In this document: positions 17,024 through 26,731 of the stretch, piece after piece
How the letters are laid out: every line of letters starts with the position of its first letter
How positions within the stretch are numbered: the first letter of the stretch is position 1
DNA from: Prolixibacteraceae bacterium
GTDB lineage: Bacteria; Bacteroidota; Bacteroidia; Bacteroidales; Prolixibacteraceae
DNA length: 64,000 bases
Reading direction: 5' to 3'
Assembly: GCA_030602265.1 (NCBI GenBank)
Contig: JAUWAB010000009.1
Coordinates: 29,849-93,848, forward strand
Position numbers and translations under genes: made by a program
The notes under the pieces: model-generated
What the model was told of the DNA's origin: nothing
The model's input: the letters and a program-made list of their open reading frames with translations, nothing else
The model's database searches: none

Positions 17024-17443
17024 TCAGGCAGCCGGGGGGATATCGTCGGGTGCCGTGAAGTGATAATTCCTGAAGGCTATCAGGTTTCTGACCGCAGGAT
17101 AATCCTGAAAATCGAATACTTCAGCTTTCAGAATATGAAAAGTGCGTAAACTGTGGTGCTGAAGGATATATCTGGCATTATCGGCCTGAGGTAGATTTTT
17201 TAACAGGATCCTCTGTCCGGGGGCCTTCAGGGTCAGATTTGCAGAAGGATTACAAAAGTAAAGTACAACCTGGTCGGACTGATTTTGTGTCTCGGTTTCC
17301 ACTATAAACTCCTTCCGGTCATCGTGGTATACGTCAAAAAGGAAAGCGGCTCCCATTAAAAACAGGAACAAAGCCAGTTTCACAAGCCTTTCTTTAGATA
17401 TATACCGCCTAATTCTCAAATGTGTATCGTTTTGAGGACGCAA
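17024..17443 (-). CDS. Unknown small membrane-anchored protein
   Basis: A 139-residue frame between mdh/retropepsin and secDF on the same strand. A basic N-terminus (RIRRYISKERLVK) leads into one hydrophobic helix (about residues 22-40), and the remaining ~95 residues look extracytoplasmic. I do not recognise the family. Spacing (40 bp from the upstream gene and 98 bp to secDF) allows co-transcription with secDF. The clean helix and the topology suggest it is real. Confidence 0.5.
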   Translation of the reverse strand: MRPQNDTHLRIRRYISKERLVKLALFLFLMGAAFLFDVYHDDRKEFIVETETQNQSDQVVLYFCNPSANLTLKAPGQRILLKNLPQADNARYILQHHSLRTFHILKAEVFDFQDYPAVRNLIAFRNYHFTAPDDIPPAA

Positions 17444-17483
17444 ATATAAATAATGTAACGGGAGTTACAAAAATATTTTACTG

Positions 17484-17912
17484 TCAGGTTTTTATCGTCA
17501 GTGTCAGCGACCCGTAATCAATGACTGCTTTGTTGGCAAAAAGAAAATCACCGCCGATCAGTCCGCAGATTTCCTTTTCAGTAGCATGGAAATAGAGTTT
17601 ATTGATGTGGGACAGGTCAATCAGGGCAACATTCATGGCACCGTTGATGAAAGAACCAAATGAAAACGGCAAAAGCAAACCCAGGGATGTTTCCAGACGG
17701 GCTGCCCCTATACCAGCTGAATGGATCCTCGAATCATCGTGTTCGGGGAGTGCCTGGTACAAATTTGTGAGGGTCCGGTCGAACACCGTTTTAGAAGCTC
17801 CTGTGTCGATTACCCAGACACCCACGGTACCATCATCAAAGCGGCAGGTTGCAGTCAGGTGATAATTGCCGTCTTCCAGTTCAACCAGACTTAAAGGTAT
17901 TTTGTATTCCAT
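17484..17912 (-). CDS. Retropepsin-like aspartyl protease
   Basis: A 142-residue protein from ATG 17912, chosen over an upstream TTG because AAGG precedes it. The active-site motif DTGAS with preceding hydrophobic strand (VWVIDTGASKTVFD) is present, and a later hydrophobic strand with GLIGGDFLF forms the second strand pair. This is the clan AA single-domain design, which works as a dimer. No signal peptide or membrane segment is seen, so it is likely cytoplasmic. The substrate is unknown; eukaryote-like retropepsins of this sort are scattered in bacteria. Confidence 0.72.
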   Translation of the reverse strand: MEYKIPLSLVELEDGNYHLTATCRFDDGTVGVWVIDTGASKTVFDRTLTNLYQALPEHDDSRIHSAGIGAARLETSLGLLLPFSFGSFINGAMNVALIDLSHINKLYFHATEKEICGLIGGDFLFANKAVIDYGSLTLTIKT

Positions 17913-17925
17913 GCCTTGAATCAAG

Positions 17926-17959
17926 AAAAACGGATGATCCCAGAGGCACCATCCGTTTT
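17926..17959 (-). terminator. Terminator after mdh
   Basis: A 10-bp stem (17927-17936 with 17950-17959) is followed on minus by a T-run (plus A-run at 17926-17930). It lies 26 bases past the mdh stop, immediately before the retropepsin gene. Confidence 0.75.
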
Positions 17960-17984
17960 GTATATTTCTGAATAAATTTGTCTC

Positions 17985-18920
17985 TTAAAGAATATTCATT
18001 CCATCCAGCACATCCATGATTTTTTTCACAGAATTGGCTGAATTGTGGAGCAATTCCGTTTCAGCTTCGTTGAGTGCTACTTCAATAACCTGCTCAACTC
18101 CATTTTTGCCTAATTTCACGGGAACACCCACGAACATGTTGTTGAGGCCATACTCTCCTTCCAGTTTGATACAGCAGGGGAAAATACGTTTCTGGTCCAT
18201 TACAATGGCTTCTACCATTTGTGCAGCAGCAGATCCCGGAGCGTACCATGCAGAAGTTCCCATCAGGTTCACCAGTTCACCGCCACCGTTAATGGTGCGT
18301 TTGACAATGGCATCAAGCCTTTCCTGGTCAATTAGCTCAGTTACCGGGATACCAGATACTGTAGTATAACGGGGCAGCGGGACCATGGTATCGCCATGAC
18401 CGCCCATCAGCAGGGCCTGTATGTCACGCGGAGAAACATCGAGCGCTTCGGCCAGGAACGCCCGGTAACGTGCAGTATCCAGGATACCGGCCATACCCAT
18501 AACCCTGGTTTTGGGAAGATTGGCACTTGCATAGGCCGCATAGGTCATAACATCGAGCGGATTGGAAACCACAACGATAATGGTATCCGGACTGTATTTC
18601 ACCACATTCTCGGTAACACTTTTCACGATTCCCGCGTTGATGGAAATCAGGTCGTCGCGGCTCATGCCTGGTTTTCTCGGTACACCCGAAGTAATTACGA
18701 CAACTTCTGATCCTGCGGTTTTGGAATAGTCGTTGGTGGAACCAACCAGCCTGGTATCGTAATAATTAACCGGGGCAGTCTGCCAAAGGTCGAGCGATTT
18801 CCCTTCAGAAATACCTTCCTTGATGTCGACCAGTACCACCTCCTGTACGATGTTTTTCTGGGCAATAACCTGTGCACAGGTAGCACCAACATTTCCTGCT
18901 CCTACAACTGTTACTTTCAT
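17985..18920 (-). CDS. mdh: Malate dehydrogenase
   Basis: A 311-residue NAD-dependent dehydrogenase of the LDH-like MDH group. The N-terminus is a Rossmann GAGNVGATCA motif, then VPRKPGMSRDDL with the substrate-binding arginines, VSNPLDVMT, and the catalytic histidine in LMGGHGDTMVPL (about residue 175). It oxidises malate to oxaloacetate in the TCA cycle. It is transcribed alone, with a TAAATTTG element upstream and a terminator downstream. Confidence 0.96.
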   Translation of the reverse strand: MKVTVVGAGNVGATCAQVIAQKNIVQEVVLVDIKEGISEGKSLDLWQTAPVNYYDTRLVGSTNDYSKTAGSEVVVITSGVPRKPGMSRDDLISINAGIVKSVTENVVKYSPDTIIVVVSNPLDVMTYAAYASANLPKTRVMGMAGILDTARYRAFLAEALDVSPRDIQALLMGGHGDTMVPLPRYTTVSGIPVTELIDQERLDAIVKRTINGGGELVNLMGTSAWYAPGSAAAQMVEAIVMDQKRIFPCCIKLEGEYGLNNMFVGVPVKLGKNGVEQVIEVALNEAETELLHNSANSVKKIMDVLDGMNIL

Positions 18921-18992
18921 GAAAATAAGATTTTTATGTATTAAAAACTTATAAATATAAACAATTAATTTTCAGCTCCTTTAAAGGATCGG

Positions 18993-19000
18993 CAAATTTA
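18993..19000 (-). promoter_or_regulatory. Candidate -7 element for mdh
   Basis: Read on minus this is TAAATTTG, matching TAnnTTTG, 73 bases before the mdh ATG. No TTG is visible at the expected -33 distance. Confidence 0.4.
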
Positions 19001-19151
19001 GCCTATTTGATTGATTTATAAAACATCTGTTCGGACGGGTAACTCGGTTTAACATTTTAATAAACCTTTTGAAAATGCAATTTCCTGCTCTAAAATCCAA
19101 ATAGAACAAATATTTATGGATTTTTAAATATAACACATTCAGGTATTTATA

Positions 19152-19181
19152 TATTTTTGTTTAATATTTTTCAAAAATATT
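19152..19181 (+). promoter_or_regulatory. Candidate crtI promoter with AT palindrome
   Basis: TATTTTTG at 19152-19159 matches TAnnTTTG, 119 bases before crtI. Immediately downstream (19163-19181) is a perfect palindrome, AATATTTTT-C-AAAAATATT, which could be an operator or just AT-rich sequence. The remainder of the 357-bp mdh-crtI gap shows nothing else. Confidence 0.35.
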
Positions 19182-19277
19182 TATTCAAAACGACCATTCC
19201 GCTAAACTTTGTAACCGGACAAACGTTTTTTTAGGTAAGAATCCAGAAATTTACAGAAATTTATTATATACGACTCT

Positions 19278-20768
19278 ATGAGTAAAAAAGTCATAATAAC
19301 GGGAACCGGACTCGGAGGTTTAAGCACCGCACTGCGACTTACCACTGATGGCTATCAGGTGGAAATGATTGAAAAATATCATCAGGCAGGTGGTCGCCTC
19401 AACCTGCTTGAAAAAGACGGGTTCAAATTTGACCTGGCTCCCACCTTCTTCAGTATGAGCTATGAATTTAAAGAACTGATGGAGTATTGCAAAATGGAAA
19501 CTCCTTTTGAATTCCTGAAGCTCGACCCTCTTTATGCTGTCCATTTTGAAGGAGATAAAAGAAATTACCTGATATACAGCGACCTGAAAAAGCTTGCTGC
19601 CGAATTTCGTGAGGTTGAACCCAATCTTGAAGTAAAACTGAAGAAGTTTCTGACACAGACCGGAAATCTATTTCATGATACCGAAAATATCATCATAAAG
19701 CAGAACTTTAACTCCCTATTACATTATGCCACTCAACTGATGCGTGTGCCCCTCAAACACGGCCCGAAGATGTTCTATTCCATGTGGACTGAACTGAGCC
19801 GTCATTTTACTTCTTTTGAAGTAAAGGTCATACTCTCCCTGGTGGGATTTTTCCTTGGATCGACCCCGTTTAAAACCCCGGCGGTTTACACATTGCTCAG
19901 TTATACTGAACTGGTGCACGACGGGTACCATAACGTAAAGGGCGGTATGTACACCATTGTCAGGGAGCTGCTGAAGGAACTGGAGAAAAGAGGCGTAACT
20001 ATTCGCTACAATACCGAAATCAAAGAGGTGGAATCCACGGATGGTAAGGTTTCGGCGCTAATCGACCAGCATGGCAACCGGTATACGGCAGACCTATTCG
20101 TAATCAATGCCGACGCGGCCTCTTTCAGGGGCCAGGTGCTTAAACGCGAAAAGTTCAGCGAAAAGCGGCTCGACCGTATGCACTGGACCATGGGACCTCT
20201 TACCATTTATCTGGGAATCAACGGGAAGGTAGAAAACATGTATCACCATAACTATTTTCTCAGGAGGAATTTCGAGGAATATTCCCGAAAAATATTCACC
20301 AATGAGATTAAAATGGACAAAGCTTATTACTATGTCAACATTCCGTCGATGCACAACCCGGAATACGCACCTCCGGGAAAAGAGAGTATTTTCATATTGT
20401 GCCCTGTTCCTGAACTCAGGTATAAACCCGATTGGAGCGACGGCGATGAAATTGCCGACGGCATTATCAGGGACCTTGGGGAACGCACCGGAATTGATTT
20501 TGCCGGCAGGACGGAATCGCGGACCGTACTTACCCCGGTTGAGTGGGAAAAAATGTTTAACCTTTATAAGGGGAGCGGCCTGGGTTTAGCACATGACCTT
20601 GACCAGGTCGGCGGGATGCGGCCTTCTAACCAAGATGAGGAGCTGAACAACCTGTTTTATGTCGGGGCATCAACCACACCCGGAACCGGATTGCCCATGG
20701 TGGTAATCAGTTCAAGACTGGTAACCGAAAGAATCAATAAGATATATGGATCTGTACACCAGAAATAG
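19278..20768 (+). CDS. crtI: Phytoene desaturase (CrtI family)
   Basis: A 496-residue flavoprotein. The N-terminal FAD-binding motif is GTGLGGLSTALRL, followed by EKYHQAGGRLN; the C-terminal signature with GGMRPSNQ and YVGASTTPGTGLPMV is typical of CrtI-type enzymes. Such enzymes desaturate phytoene stepwise toward lycopene or neurosporene at the membrane. The product chain cannot be read from sequence. It overlaps crtB by 23 bases, so the two are translationally coupled. No cyclase or ketolase is next to it. Confidence 0.9.
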   Translation: MSKKVIITGTGLGGLSTALRLTTDGYQVEMIEKYHQAGGRLNLLEKDGFKFDLAPTFFSMSYEFKELMEYCKMETPFEFLKLDPLYAVHFEGDKRNYLIYSDLKKLAAEFREVEPNLEVKLKKFLTQTGNLFHDTENIIIKQNFNSLLHYATQLMRVPLKHGPKMFYSMWTELSRHFTSFEVKVILSLVGFFLGSTPFKTPAVYTLLSYTELVHDGYHNVKGGMYTIVRELLKELEKRGVTIRYNTEIKEVESTDGKVSALIDQHGNRYTADLFVINADAASFRGQVLKREKFSEKRLDRMHWTMGPLTIYLGINGKVENMYHHNYFLRRNFEEYSRKIFTNEIKMDKAYYYVNIPSMHNPEYAPPGKESIFILCPVPELRYKPDWSDGDEIADGIIRDLGERTGIDFAGRTESRTVLTPVEWEKMFNLYKGSGLGLAHDLDQVGGMRPSNQDEELNNLFYVGASTTPGTGLPMVVISSRLVTERINKIYGSVHQK

Positions 20769-21579
20769 CCTGAAGTGCAGCCGGCAGACCACTCTGTCTT
20801 ACAGCACCTCCTTTTCATTGGGTATCCGGATGCTTCAGAAAAGATACCAGAAGGGAATATATGCGATCTATGGATTTGTAAGGATTGCAGATGAGATTGT
20901 GGATACCTTCCATGATCAGCCCCAAAAAGTATTGCTGGAGAAATTCAGGGAGGAAACCTGGGCGGCAATAGACCGGGGATTCAGTACTGACCTTATCCTG
21001 CATAGTTTCCAGTGGGCAGTGAATACCTACAAAATCGACCGTGAGCTGATCGAGGCATTTCTGTACAGTATGGAGCTGGACCTTACCGAGAAAATATATC
21101 CTCCGGAAATGCTGAAAACGTATATATATGGTTCGGCCGAAGTGGTTGGACTGATGTGCCTCAGGGTTTTCTACCATGAGCAGCCCGACGTTTATGAGCA
21201 GCTTATCCAGCCGGCCAGAAAACTTGGCGAAGCCTTTCAGAAGGTCAATTTCCTCAGGGATGCGCAGGACGATTATATCAAAAAGGGAAGGGTTTACTTC
21301 ACCAACATCAATTTCCGCAATTTTACACCGGAGTCGAAAGCAGAGATCGAAAACGATATTCAGAAAGACTTTGATGAAGCCTTTCAAGGGATCCGCATAT
21401 TACGTAAAGACGTGAGGTTTGGTGTTTATTTAGCTTACAGGTACTATCTGGAATTGCTCTCAATAATCAGAAATACCCGGCCAGACGATATGCTTCAGGC
21501 CAGATGCCGGGTACCCGACCGCCGGAAAATGCGCCTCCTTCTTTCGGCAGGGGTAAGAAATGCCCTAAATCTGATCTGA
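20746..21579 (+). CDS. crtB: Phytoene synthase
   Basis: A 277-residue trans-isoprenyl synthase-fold protein. The first Asp-rich motif is DEIVDTF (near residue 46); the second region is FLRDAQDDYIKKGRVYF (near 170). It condenses two geranylgeranyl diphosphates into phytoene, the first committed carotenoid step. The start overlaps the end of crtI by 23 bases. It is convergent with the LytTR regulator, whose stop lies 13 bases away. Confidence 0.92.
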   Translation: MDLYTRNSLKCSRQTTLSYSTSFSLGIRMLQKRYQKGIYAIYGFVRIADEIVDTFHDQPQKVLLEKFREETWAAIDRGFSTDLILHSFQWAVNTYKIDRELIEAFLYSMELDLTEKIYPPEMLKTYIYGSAEVVGLMCLRVFYHEQPDVYEQLIQPARKLGEAFQKVNFLRDAQDDYIKKGRVYFTNINFRNFTPESKAEIENDIQKDFDEAFQGIRILRKDVRFGVYLAYRYYLELLSIIRNTRPDDMLQARCRVPDRRKMRLLLSAGVRNALNLI

Positions 21580-21592
21580 AGATCTGTTATAA

Positions 21593-22339
21593 TCAGAAAT
21601 TCAGCAAATCCTTCAGGTTCTTGTAACCCGATTTGCTTACCTTTAGTTTTGATTTATCGTGCAAGATGGCCACATACGACTCCTTTTCATACTGCTGCAG
21701 CTGGGCGATCTGGTCAATCCGGACTATATAAGACCGGTGTATCCTGGCAAAATTATGGGGATCAAGAGCTGTCTCAAAATAACGCATCGTCTTCTGCTTG
21801 GTAAAACGGCCTTCACTGGTATATATCAGCACATAGTCGTCCATTGACTCTATGTACCGTATATGATCTGCCGGGATGATGTGAATCTTATGGCGGTCTT
21901 TCACAACAATGCGGTCTAAAAACTCCTCCTTCGGGAAATTGGTAATCTTCTCAACAATATCTTCTCCTTCTGCCTGTTTTTCAAGGCGTTCCTTAACCTT
22001 TTCCAGAGCAGAAAGGAGCCGGTCCTTTGAAAACGGTTTCAGCAGATAATCGGCTGCATTAAATTCAAAAGCTTTCAGCGCATACTGGTCATATGCCGTA
22101 CAGAAAATAATCTCGGGATGGTGGTCAAGAAGCTCCAGCATCTCAAACCCGGTAATTTTGGGCATCTGGATATCGAGAAAGACCAGGTCCGGTTTAAGTT
22201 CATTAATGGCCTTTACCCCTTCAAAACCGTTTTCACATTCGCAAAGCAGATCGATCTCCTCGCGGTCTTTGATATAGGAGCGTAAAAGATTGCGGGCCAA
22301 CTCTTCATCTTCGACAATGATGGTTCTGATTTTTTCCAT
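21593..22339 (-). CDS. LytTR-family response regulator
   Basis: A 248-residue protein. The receiver domain has EDE at the N-terminus, the phospho-acceptor Asp in VFLDIQMPK (about residue 56) and the conserved Lys in YLLKPF (about 100). The C-terminal LytTR DNA-binding domain starts near 145 (VVKDRHKIHIIPADHIRYIES) and includes FARIHRSYIV. It is the cognate partner of the histidine kinase 11 bases upstream. LytTR regulators commonly bind direct repeats and control envelope or autolysis genes. Confidence 0.93.
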   Translation of the reverse strand: MEKIRTIIVEDEELARNLLRSYIKDREEIDLLCECENGFEGVKAINELKPDLVFLDIQMPKITGFEMLELLDHHPEIIFCTAYDQYALKAFEFNAADYLLKPFSKDRLLSALEKVKERLEKQAEGEDIVEKITNFPKEEFLDRIVVKDRHKIHIIPADHIRYIESMDDYVLIYTSEGRFTKQKTMRYFETALDPHNFARIHRSYIVRIDQIAQLQQYEKESYVAILHDKSKLKVSKSGYKNLKDLLNF

Positions 22340-22350
22340 GGATTATTGAT

Positions 22351-23391
22351 TTACAGCTGAGGAATCCTCAGGGTTATGGTAAAAAAGTTCTTATCGTCAG
22401 TCACTTTCACAATGGCAGATCCGCCATAAATAATCTGAAGCCTCTCCCGGATGTTCCGCAACCCGATTCCCTCGCCTTTCCTGTTGATGACATCCGGATC
22501 GTATGTGTTTCCCACCGATATTTCAAGGTATTTTCCGTCACACGAGCCATGGGTGATAATCTCAACTGGCTCTGTAGCTTCATAAACACCATATTTAATA
22601 GCATTCTCATAGATGGGTTGCAGAATCATATTGGGGAGACTGGCATTATAGCATTTTTCATCCACATGAAATACAGGAAGTAGCTTGCTTCCGAAGCGCA
22701 CTTTCTCAATGGCCAGGTACAGCTTGTTGTTCTGCAGCTCCGTGCCAAAAGTAACTTTCTCATTCTGATTATGTTTCAGCGAATACCTCATCAGCGATGA
22801 CAGGTTAATGACCATTTCCTGGGCTTTGGCCGGATCGGACATGGTAAGGGATGAGATGCTGTTGAGGCTGTTGAAAAGAAAATGGGGGTTTATCTGAGAT
22901 TTCAGGGCATGCAGTTCAGCCTCCTTGATCAGTGATTTCAATTCGCTCTCACGTTTTACCTTTTCCCTGAAATTCTGGTAATAGATGATGGCCATAAACA
23001 GCAGCACATAAAAAACATATAACAGATAGCCGGTCAGCATTCTCGAAGGCAGGCTCATCTGCATATAGTCTGCCAGTTCCGGGGCAAACAGCTTGATGGT
23101 TATGGCCGCCAGGTATGTCCATACGATAATGATGGCCGTTGCGGCAATCAGGTGAAAAAGAAGCAGGCTCCACCACTTATAGGTTTCGGGCGAGTTGTAC
23201 TTGACCACATACCAGATGCTGAGGCCAAGAACGGCGAAAAAACCGTATTGTACAAACGTATTGATAAAAGAAAGGTGCAGTGCGAGATCATAATAGTTCC
23301 ACAGAACCAAAGCATTTGCACTGGCTAAAATCAGCCAGAAAACGCCGTAGAACGCAAGAAACCGGATATTTGACAATAGAGGATGTTTCAT
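22351..23391 (-). CDS. LytS-type sensor histidine kinase
   Basis: A 346-residue protein with four predicted transmembrane helices (about 10-130), a linker helix, and the His_kinase domain with the phosphorylated His in SQINPHFLFNSLNS (about residue 170). A compact HATPase with NAIKYG and GIGLRNIRERL follows. There is no extracellular sensor domain, so the signal is probably sensed in the membrane. The LiaF-like proteins encoded just upstream are good candidates for modulators of this kinase. Confidence 0.92.
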   Translation of the reverse strand: MKHPLLSNIRFLAFYGVFWLILASANALVLWNYYDLALHLSFINTFVQYGFFAVLGLSIWYVVKYNSPETYKWWSLLLFHLIAATAIIIVWTYLAAITIKLFAPELADYMQMSLPSRMLTGYLLYVFYVLLFMAIIYYQNFREKVKRESELKSLIKEAELHALKSQINPHFLFNSLNSISSLTMSDPAKAQEMVINLSSLMRYSLKHNQNEKVTFGTELQNNKLYLAIEKVRFGSKLLPVFHVDEKCYNASLPNMILQPIYENAIKYGVYEATEPVEIITHGSCDGKYLEISVGNTYDPDVINRKGEGIGLRNIRERLQIIYGGSAIVKVTDDKNFFTITLRIPQL

Positions 23392-23449
23392 TTATAATCA
23401 ATCAAACAGGTCTGACAGTTATTTGGTTAGTACAGAAATTACCTGATAT

Positions 23450-24154
23450 TCAGAAATTCTTGATCTCAATTCCGCCAAATGCGGTAAATCCCCTGACGAT
23501 AAGTGTCTTGGACAGGTCCTGCCTGTCGGGAATGACATTCCCGCGCTTATCTGTAAAAGCACCGAAAATGGTAGAGACTTCATTCTTGACAGCCCAGTCG
23601 GGTGGAATTTTAAACCCGGTACCCCCAAAGACACTTACACAATCGATCACAGCCCCATTCGGTGAAAGTTTCGCCACCCTCATATCATACTCTGAACCAC
23701 CGAATATTGAGGTACTTTTACCTCCGATCAGATTTTGCGAATTTACAACAATTTCCCGGCCACCGAAAACGACGAAATCATCAAAATAATCGAGCTCTGC
23801 CGCTCCGCTATCCTTTAACACAGGCGTTTTTCGCTGATGTCTCCATATAAGAAGGATACCAAGGACCACCAGGAGGAGTGGCCAGGAAAGCCGTCTCAGT
23901 TTCCAGGGCACCTCAATCAGATCGGGGACCATGAAAAAAATACCGATCAGGATCAGGACATACCCCGATGTTTCATTTCCGCTGAAAAGGGAAAACACCC
24001 CTATAACCACCAGGAGCATCTGCCATGAAATCAAAACATCCCTGAGAACATGGGGAATAATGCCTAATTGCTCGAGAATCCAAATCCCACCTATGGCAAT
24101 CAGTGCCGCTCCAAACAAGATCCTTTTGTTTACTTTATTATTCTGCGATTCCAT
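23450..24154 (-). CDS. LiaF-like membrane protein with C-terminal YvqF-type domain
   Basis: A 234-residue protein. Four hydrophobic helices (about 10-115, GIWILEQLGIIP at the first) form a LiaF-type transmembrane domain. The C-terminal ~110 residues are strand-rich with repeated FGG motifs (VVFGGREI, IFGGSEYDM, VFGGTGFKI, AFGGIEI), as in the cell-wall-active antibiotic response/DUF2154 domain. LiaF-type proteins inhibit partner kinases of the LiaS type. Its operon position immediately before the LytS kinase supports a similar role here. Confidence 0.75.
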   Translation of the reverse strand: MESQNNKVNKRILFGAALIAIGGIWILEQLGIIPHVLRDVLISWQMLLVVIGVFSLFSGNETSGYVLILIGIFFMVPDLIEVPWKLRRLSWPLLLVVLGILLIWRHQRKTPVLKDSGAAELDYFDDFVVFGGREIVVNSQNLIGGKSTSIFGGSEYDMRVAKLSPNGAVIDCVSVFGGTGFKIPPDWAVKNEVSTIFGAFTDKRGNVIPDRQDLSKTLIVRGFTAFGGIEIKNF

Positions 24155-24255
24155 GATACATTTTTTATTTCAAAGATAGTGACCCGGAGTGGCCGTGCAG
24201 AAAAGGTTTCCGGTATAGGAACCATTTTTACCGGCGACTGATCCGATCCTGTCTA

Positions 24256-24609
24256 TTATTTGCGCATGATGATAAGAACACCGGTAAATAAAACGGCTAA
24301 CGGAAAAATCAGGGCAAATGAAAATGGCTGCCAGGCAAATATTCTGGGCAACAGAAAAAAACCTCCGAGGGCAACCAGTATCCATCCTCCGGAATTTCTT
24401 CCTGAAACCAGAATGAGACCTATAACCATCAAAATCATTGGCCAGGAGAAGATAATTCTTCCCAGTCTGCTGAACAACCAGGTAAAGGGCGACAGAAGCT
24501 GGTCGAAATCAATGTTCAGGCCTAGTTCCCTTAATGTCCAGAGACCCCCGATAATAATCAGGATTACAGCAATGATCACCTTTGAGTTGTCCTGTTCAGC
24601 TTTTGCCAT
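24256..24609 (-). CDS. Small LiaF_TM-like membrane protein
   Basis: A 117-residue, almost entirely hydrophobic protein. Its opening VIIAVILIIIGGLWTLRELG matches the helix-pair pattern of the transmembrane half of the following gene, but it lacks the C-terminal FGG-repeat domain. It is the first gene of the apparent four-gene unit (this, LiaF-like, kinase, regulator). It may pair with the larger protein or be a diverged duplicate. Confidence 0.65.
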   Translation of the reverse strand: MAKAEQDNSKVIIAVILIIIGGLWTLRELGLNIDFDQLLSPFTWLFSRLGRIIFSWPMILMVIGLILVSGRNSGGWILVALGGFFLLPRIFAWQPFSFALIFPLAVLFTGVLIIMRK

Positions 24610-24748
24610 AATTATTCATTTATAACCTGCTTCCAAATGTATTATTCTTTTGTATTACAAATGGCATCCTTTCGGTTAATATCCGGATATCACCGGTAAA
24701 TAAAGAAAATTTCGCTCAATTATCCTTGCGGGAGAGCTTATACTATTC

Positions 24749-24780
24749 AAAAAAGGTTGTCCCTTAAGCAGAGACAACCT
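24749..24780 (-). terminator. Terminator after glnS
   Basis: AGGTTGTC (24754-24761) pairs with GACAACCT (24773-24780). The plus A-run at 24749-24753 gives a T-run on minus, about 109 bases past the glnS stop. The gap 24610-24888 contains nothing else recognisable. Confidence 0.7.
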
Positions 24781-24888
24781 CTTCATATTTTTTATCGGAT
24801 ATTGGGAACTGAACCGTGGATGGCACATCCGTGCTCTTCAGAAATCTGATTCAGTCCTTTGAATTACGTGATCAGCATTATCATCCCG

Positions 24889-26595
24889 TCAGGAAGATTT
24901 TCCTTTTTCCTTGCTCCAGGCGTCCTTCAACGGTACTGTCCGGTTAAACACAGGTTTTCCGGCAACAGAGTCAGGATCCACGCAGAAATAGCCCAGCCTT
25001 TCGAACTGAAAGTGCGAAAGCGGTTCTGCCTCCTTTACCGACGGTTCAATAAAACATTCTGGCAGCACAACCAGAGATTCCGGATTCAAAAAGTCCTTGA
25101 AATCGCGTTCTTTCTGACCGGCAGGATCTTCGACCGTGAAGAGACGGTCGTAAAGACGAACTTCAGCCTTTATTGATTCGGTTGCAGAAACCCAGTGGAG
25201 TGTGGATTTGACTTTCCGTCCATCAGGAGAATTACCACCCCTGGAAGCAGGATCGTAGGTACAATGAACTTCGGTGATACGGCCACTGTCATCTTTGACC
25301 ACCTCTGTACATTTGACGAAATAGGCATATCTCAGGCGTACTTCACGGCCCGGAGCCAGGCGGAAAAATTTGGAGGGAGGCTCCTCCATGAAGTCATCCC
25401 GTTCGATGTAGATTTCCCGGGTAAAAGGCACCATTCGGGTTCCGTCATCAGGATTTTCGGGGTTGTTGATGGCTTCCATGTCTTCTGTCACGCCTTCCGG
25501 GAAGTTGGTAATCACCACCTTGAGCGGATCGAGCACACCCATAACCCGCCGGGCAATCTTGTTCAGGTCTTCCCTGACGCTGTGTTCGAGGAGGGAAACA
25601 TCGCTCATTCCTTCAACCTTGGTAACCCCGATCCTGTCGGCGAAGTTCCGTATGGACAAAGGCGTATATCCGCGGCGGCGCATGCCCGAGATTGTGGGCA
25701 TCCTGGGGTCATCCCAGCCTTTTACATAGCCGTCTTTAACCAATTCAAGCAGCTTTCGTTTGCTCATAATGGTATAGGAAAGGTTCAGCCGGGCAAATTC
25801 GATCTGTCGCGGCCGGTAGTCGCTGTCTTGCAGCTGATCGACAAACCAGTCGTAGAGAGGCCGGTGCACCTCAAACTCGAGGGTACATACCGAATGGGTT
25901 ATACCTTCCCAGTAATCGCATTGTCCGTGGGCAAAATCATACAGCGGGTAGATTACCCACTTGTCGCCCGTACGGTGGTGCGGTGTTTTCATGATCCGGT
26001 AGAGGATCGGGTCGCGCATGTGCATATTGGGAGAGGCCATGTCGATTTTGGCCCTAAGTACCCGTGAGCCTTCATCGTAGTCACCGTTTTTCATTCCCTC
26101 GAAAAGCATAAGGTTTTCCTCCACTGACCGGCTCCGGTATGGACTTTCAATACCCGGGCGGGTCGGGGTTCCTTTTTGTTCGCTGATGGTTTCGGCATCC
26201 TGGTCATCCACGTAAGCCTTGCCTTCCCGGATCAGTTTCAGGGCAAAATCATACAGATGCTGGAAAAAATCAGATGCGTAATAGAGCCTGTCGCCCCAGT
26301 CAAATCCCAGCCACCGGACATCCTCCATGATGGAACGGACATATTCGTCTTCCTCTTTCTCCGGATTGGTATCGTCGAAGCGGAGATTGGTCAGGCCACC
26401 ATATTTCTGAGCTATTCCGAAATTGAGGCATATCGATTTGGCATGCCCGATATGGAGATAGCCGTTGGGTTCCGGGGGGAACCGGGTTAATACCCTTCCG
26501 TTATTTTTGCCTTCAGCCAGGTCTTTCTCAACCTGCTGATGAATAAAATTGGTTTTGGAGGTGACCTCCCTGTTGTTGCCTGTATTTTCCGTCAT
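24889..26595 (-). CDS. glnS: Glutaminyl-tRNA synthetase
   Basis: A 568-residue class I synthetase. The [16 protein letters not shown] motif (about residues 40-55), the DDTNPEKE loop, and the KMSKS-equivalent IMSKRKL (about 270) are intact. The C-terminal beta-barrel anticodon-binding domain contains [10 protein letters not shown] near the end. GlnRS charges tRNA-Gln directly, so this organism does not rely solely on the GatCAB route. A TAACTTTG element lies 50 bases upstream. Confidence 0.97.
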   Translation of the reverse strand: MTENTGNNREVTSKTNFIHQQVEKDLAEGKNNGRVLTRFPPEPNGYLHIGHAKSICLNFGIAQKYGGLTNLRFDDTNPEKEEDEYVRSIMEDVRWLGFDWGDRLYYASDFFQHLYDFALKLIREGKAYVDDQDAETISEQKGTPTRPGIESPYRSRSVEENLMLFEGMKNGDYDEGSRVLRAKIDMASPNMHMRDPILYRIMKTPHHRTGDKWVIYPLYDFAHGQCDYWEGITHSVCTLEFEVHRPLYDWFVDQLQDSDYRPRQIEFARLNLSYTIMSKRKLLELVKDGYVKGWDDPRMPTISGMRRRGYTPLSIRNFADRIGVTKVEGMSDVSLLEHSVREDLNKIARRVMGVLDPLKVVITNFPEGVTEDMEAINNPENPDDGTRMVPFTREIYIERDDFMEEPPSKFFRLAPGREVRLRYAYFVKCTEVVKDDSGRITEVHCTYDPASRGGNSPDGRKVKSTLHWVSATESIKAEVRLYDRLFTVEDPAGQKERDFKDFLNPESLVVLPECFIEPSVKEAEPLSHFQFERLGYFCVDPDSVAGKPVFNRTVPLKDAWSKEKGKSS

Positions 26596-26644
26596 CTTAT
26601 TTTATTTCAGAAATATGTCAAATAATCTGTTTTCCACGAGGATG

Positions 26645-26652
26645 CAAAGTTA
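26645..26652 (-). promoter_or_regulatory. Candidate -7 element for glnS
   Basis: Read on minus this is TAACTTTG, matching TAnnTTTG, about 50 bases before the glnS start. The -33 element is not clear. Confidence 0.4.
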
Positions 26653-26731
26653 AAAAATGATTGTTGCATGATAATAGACCTCCCGAAAAATATGATTCAG
26701 GCAACAAAATGTTAATTTCGTGCACCTAAAA

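Noticed and set aside
25195..26067. 290-residue plus frame opposite glnS
   Set aside because: It lies inside a strong glnS gene on the other strand and shows no family motif; a shadow frame.
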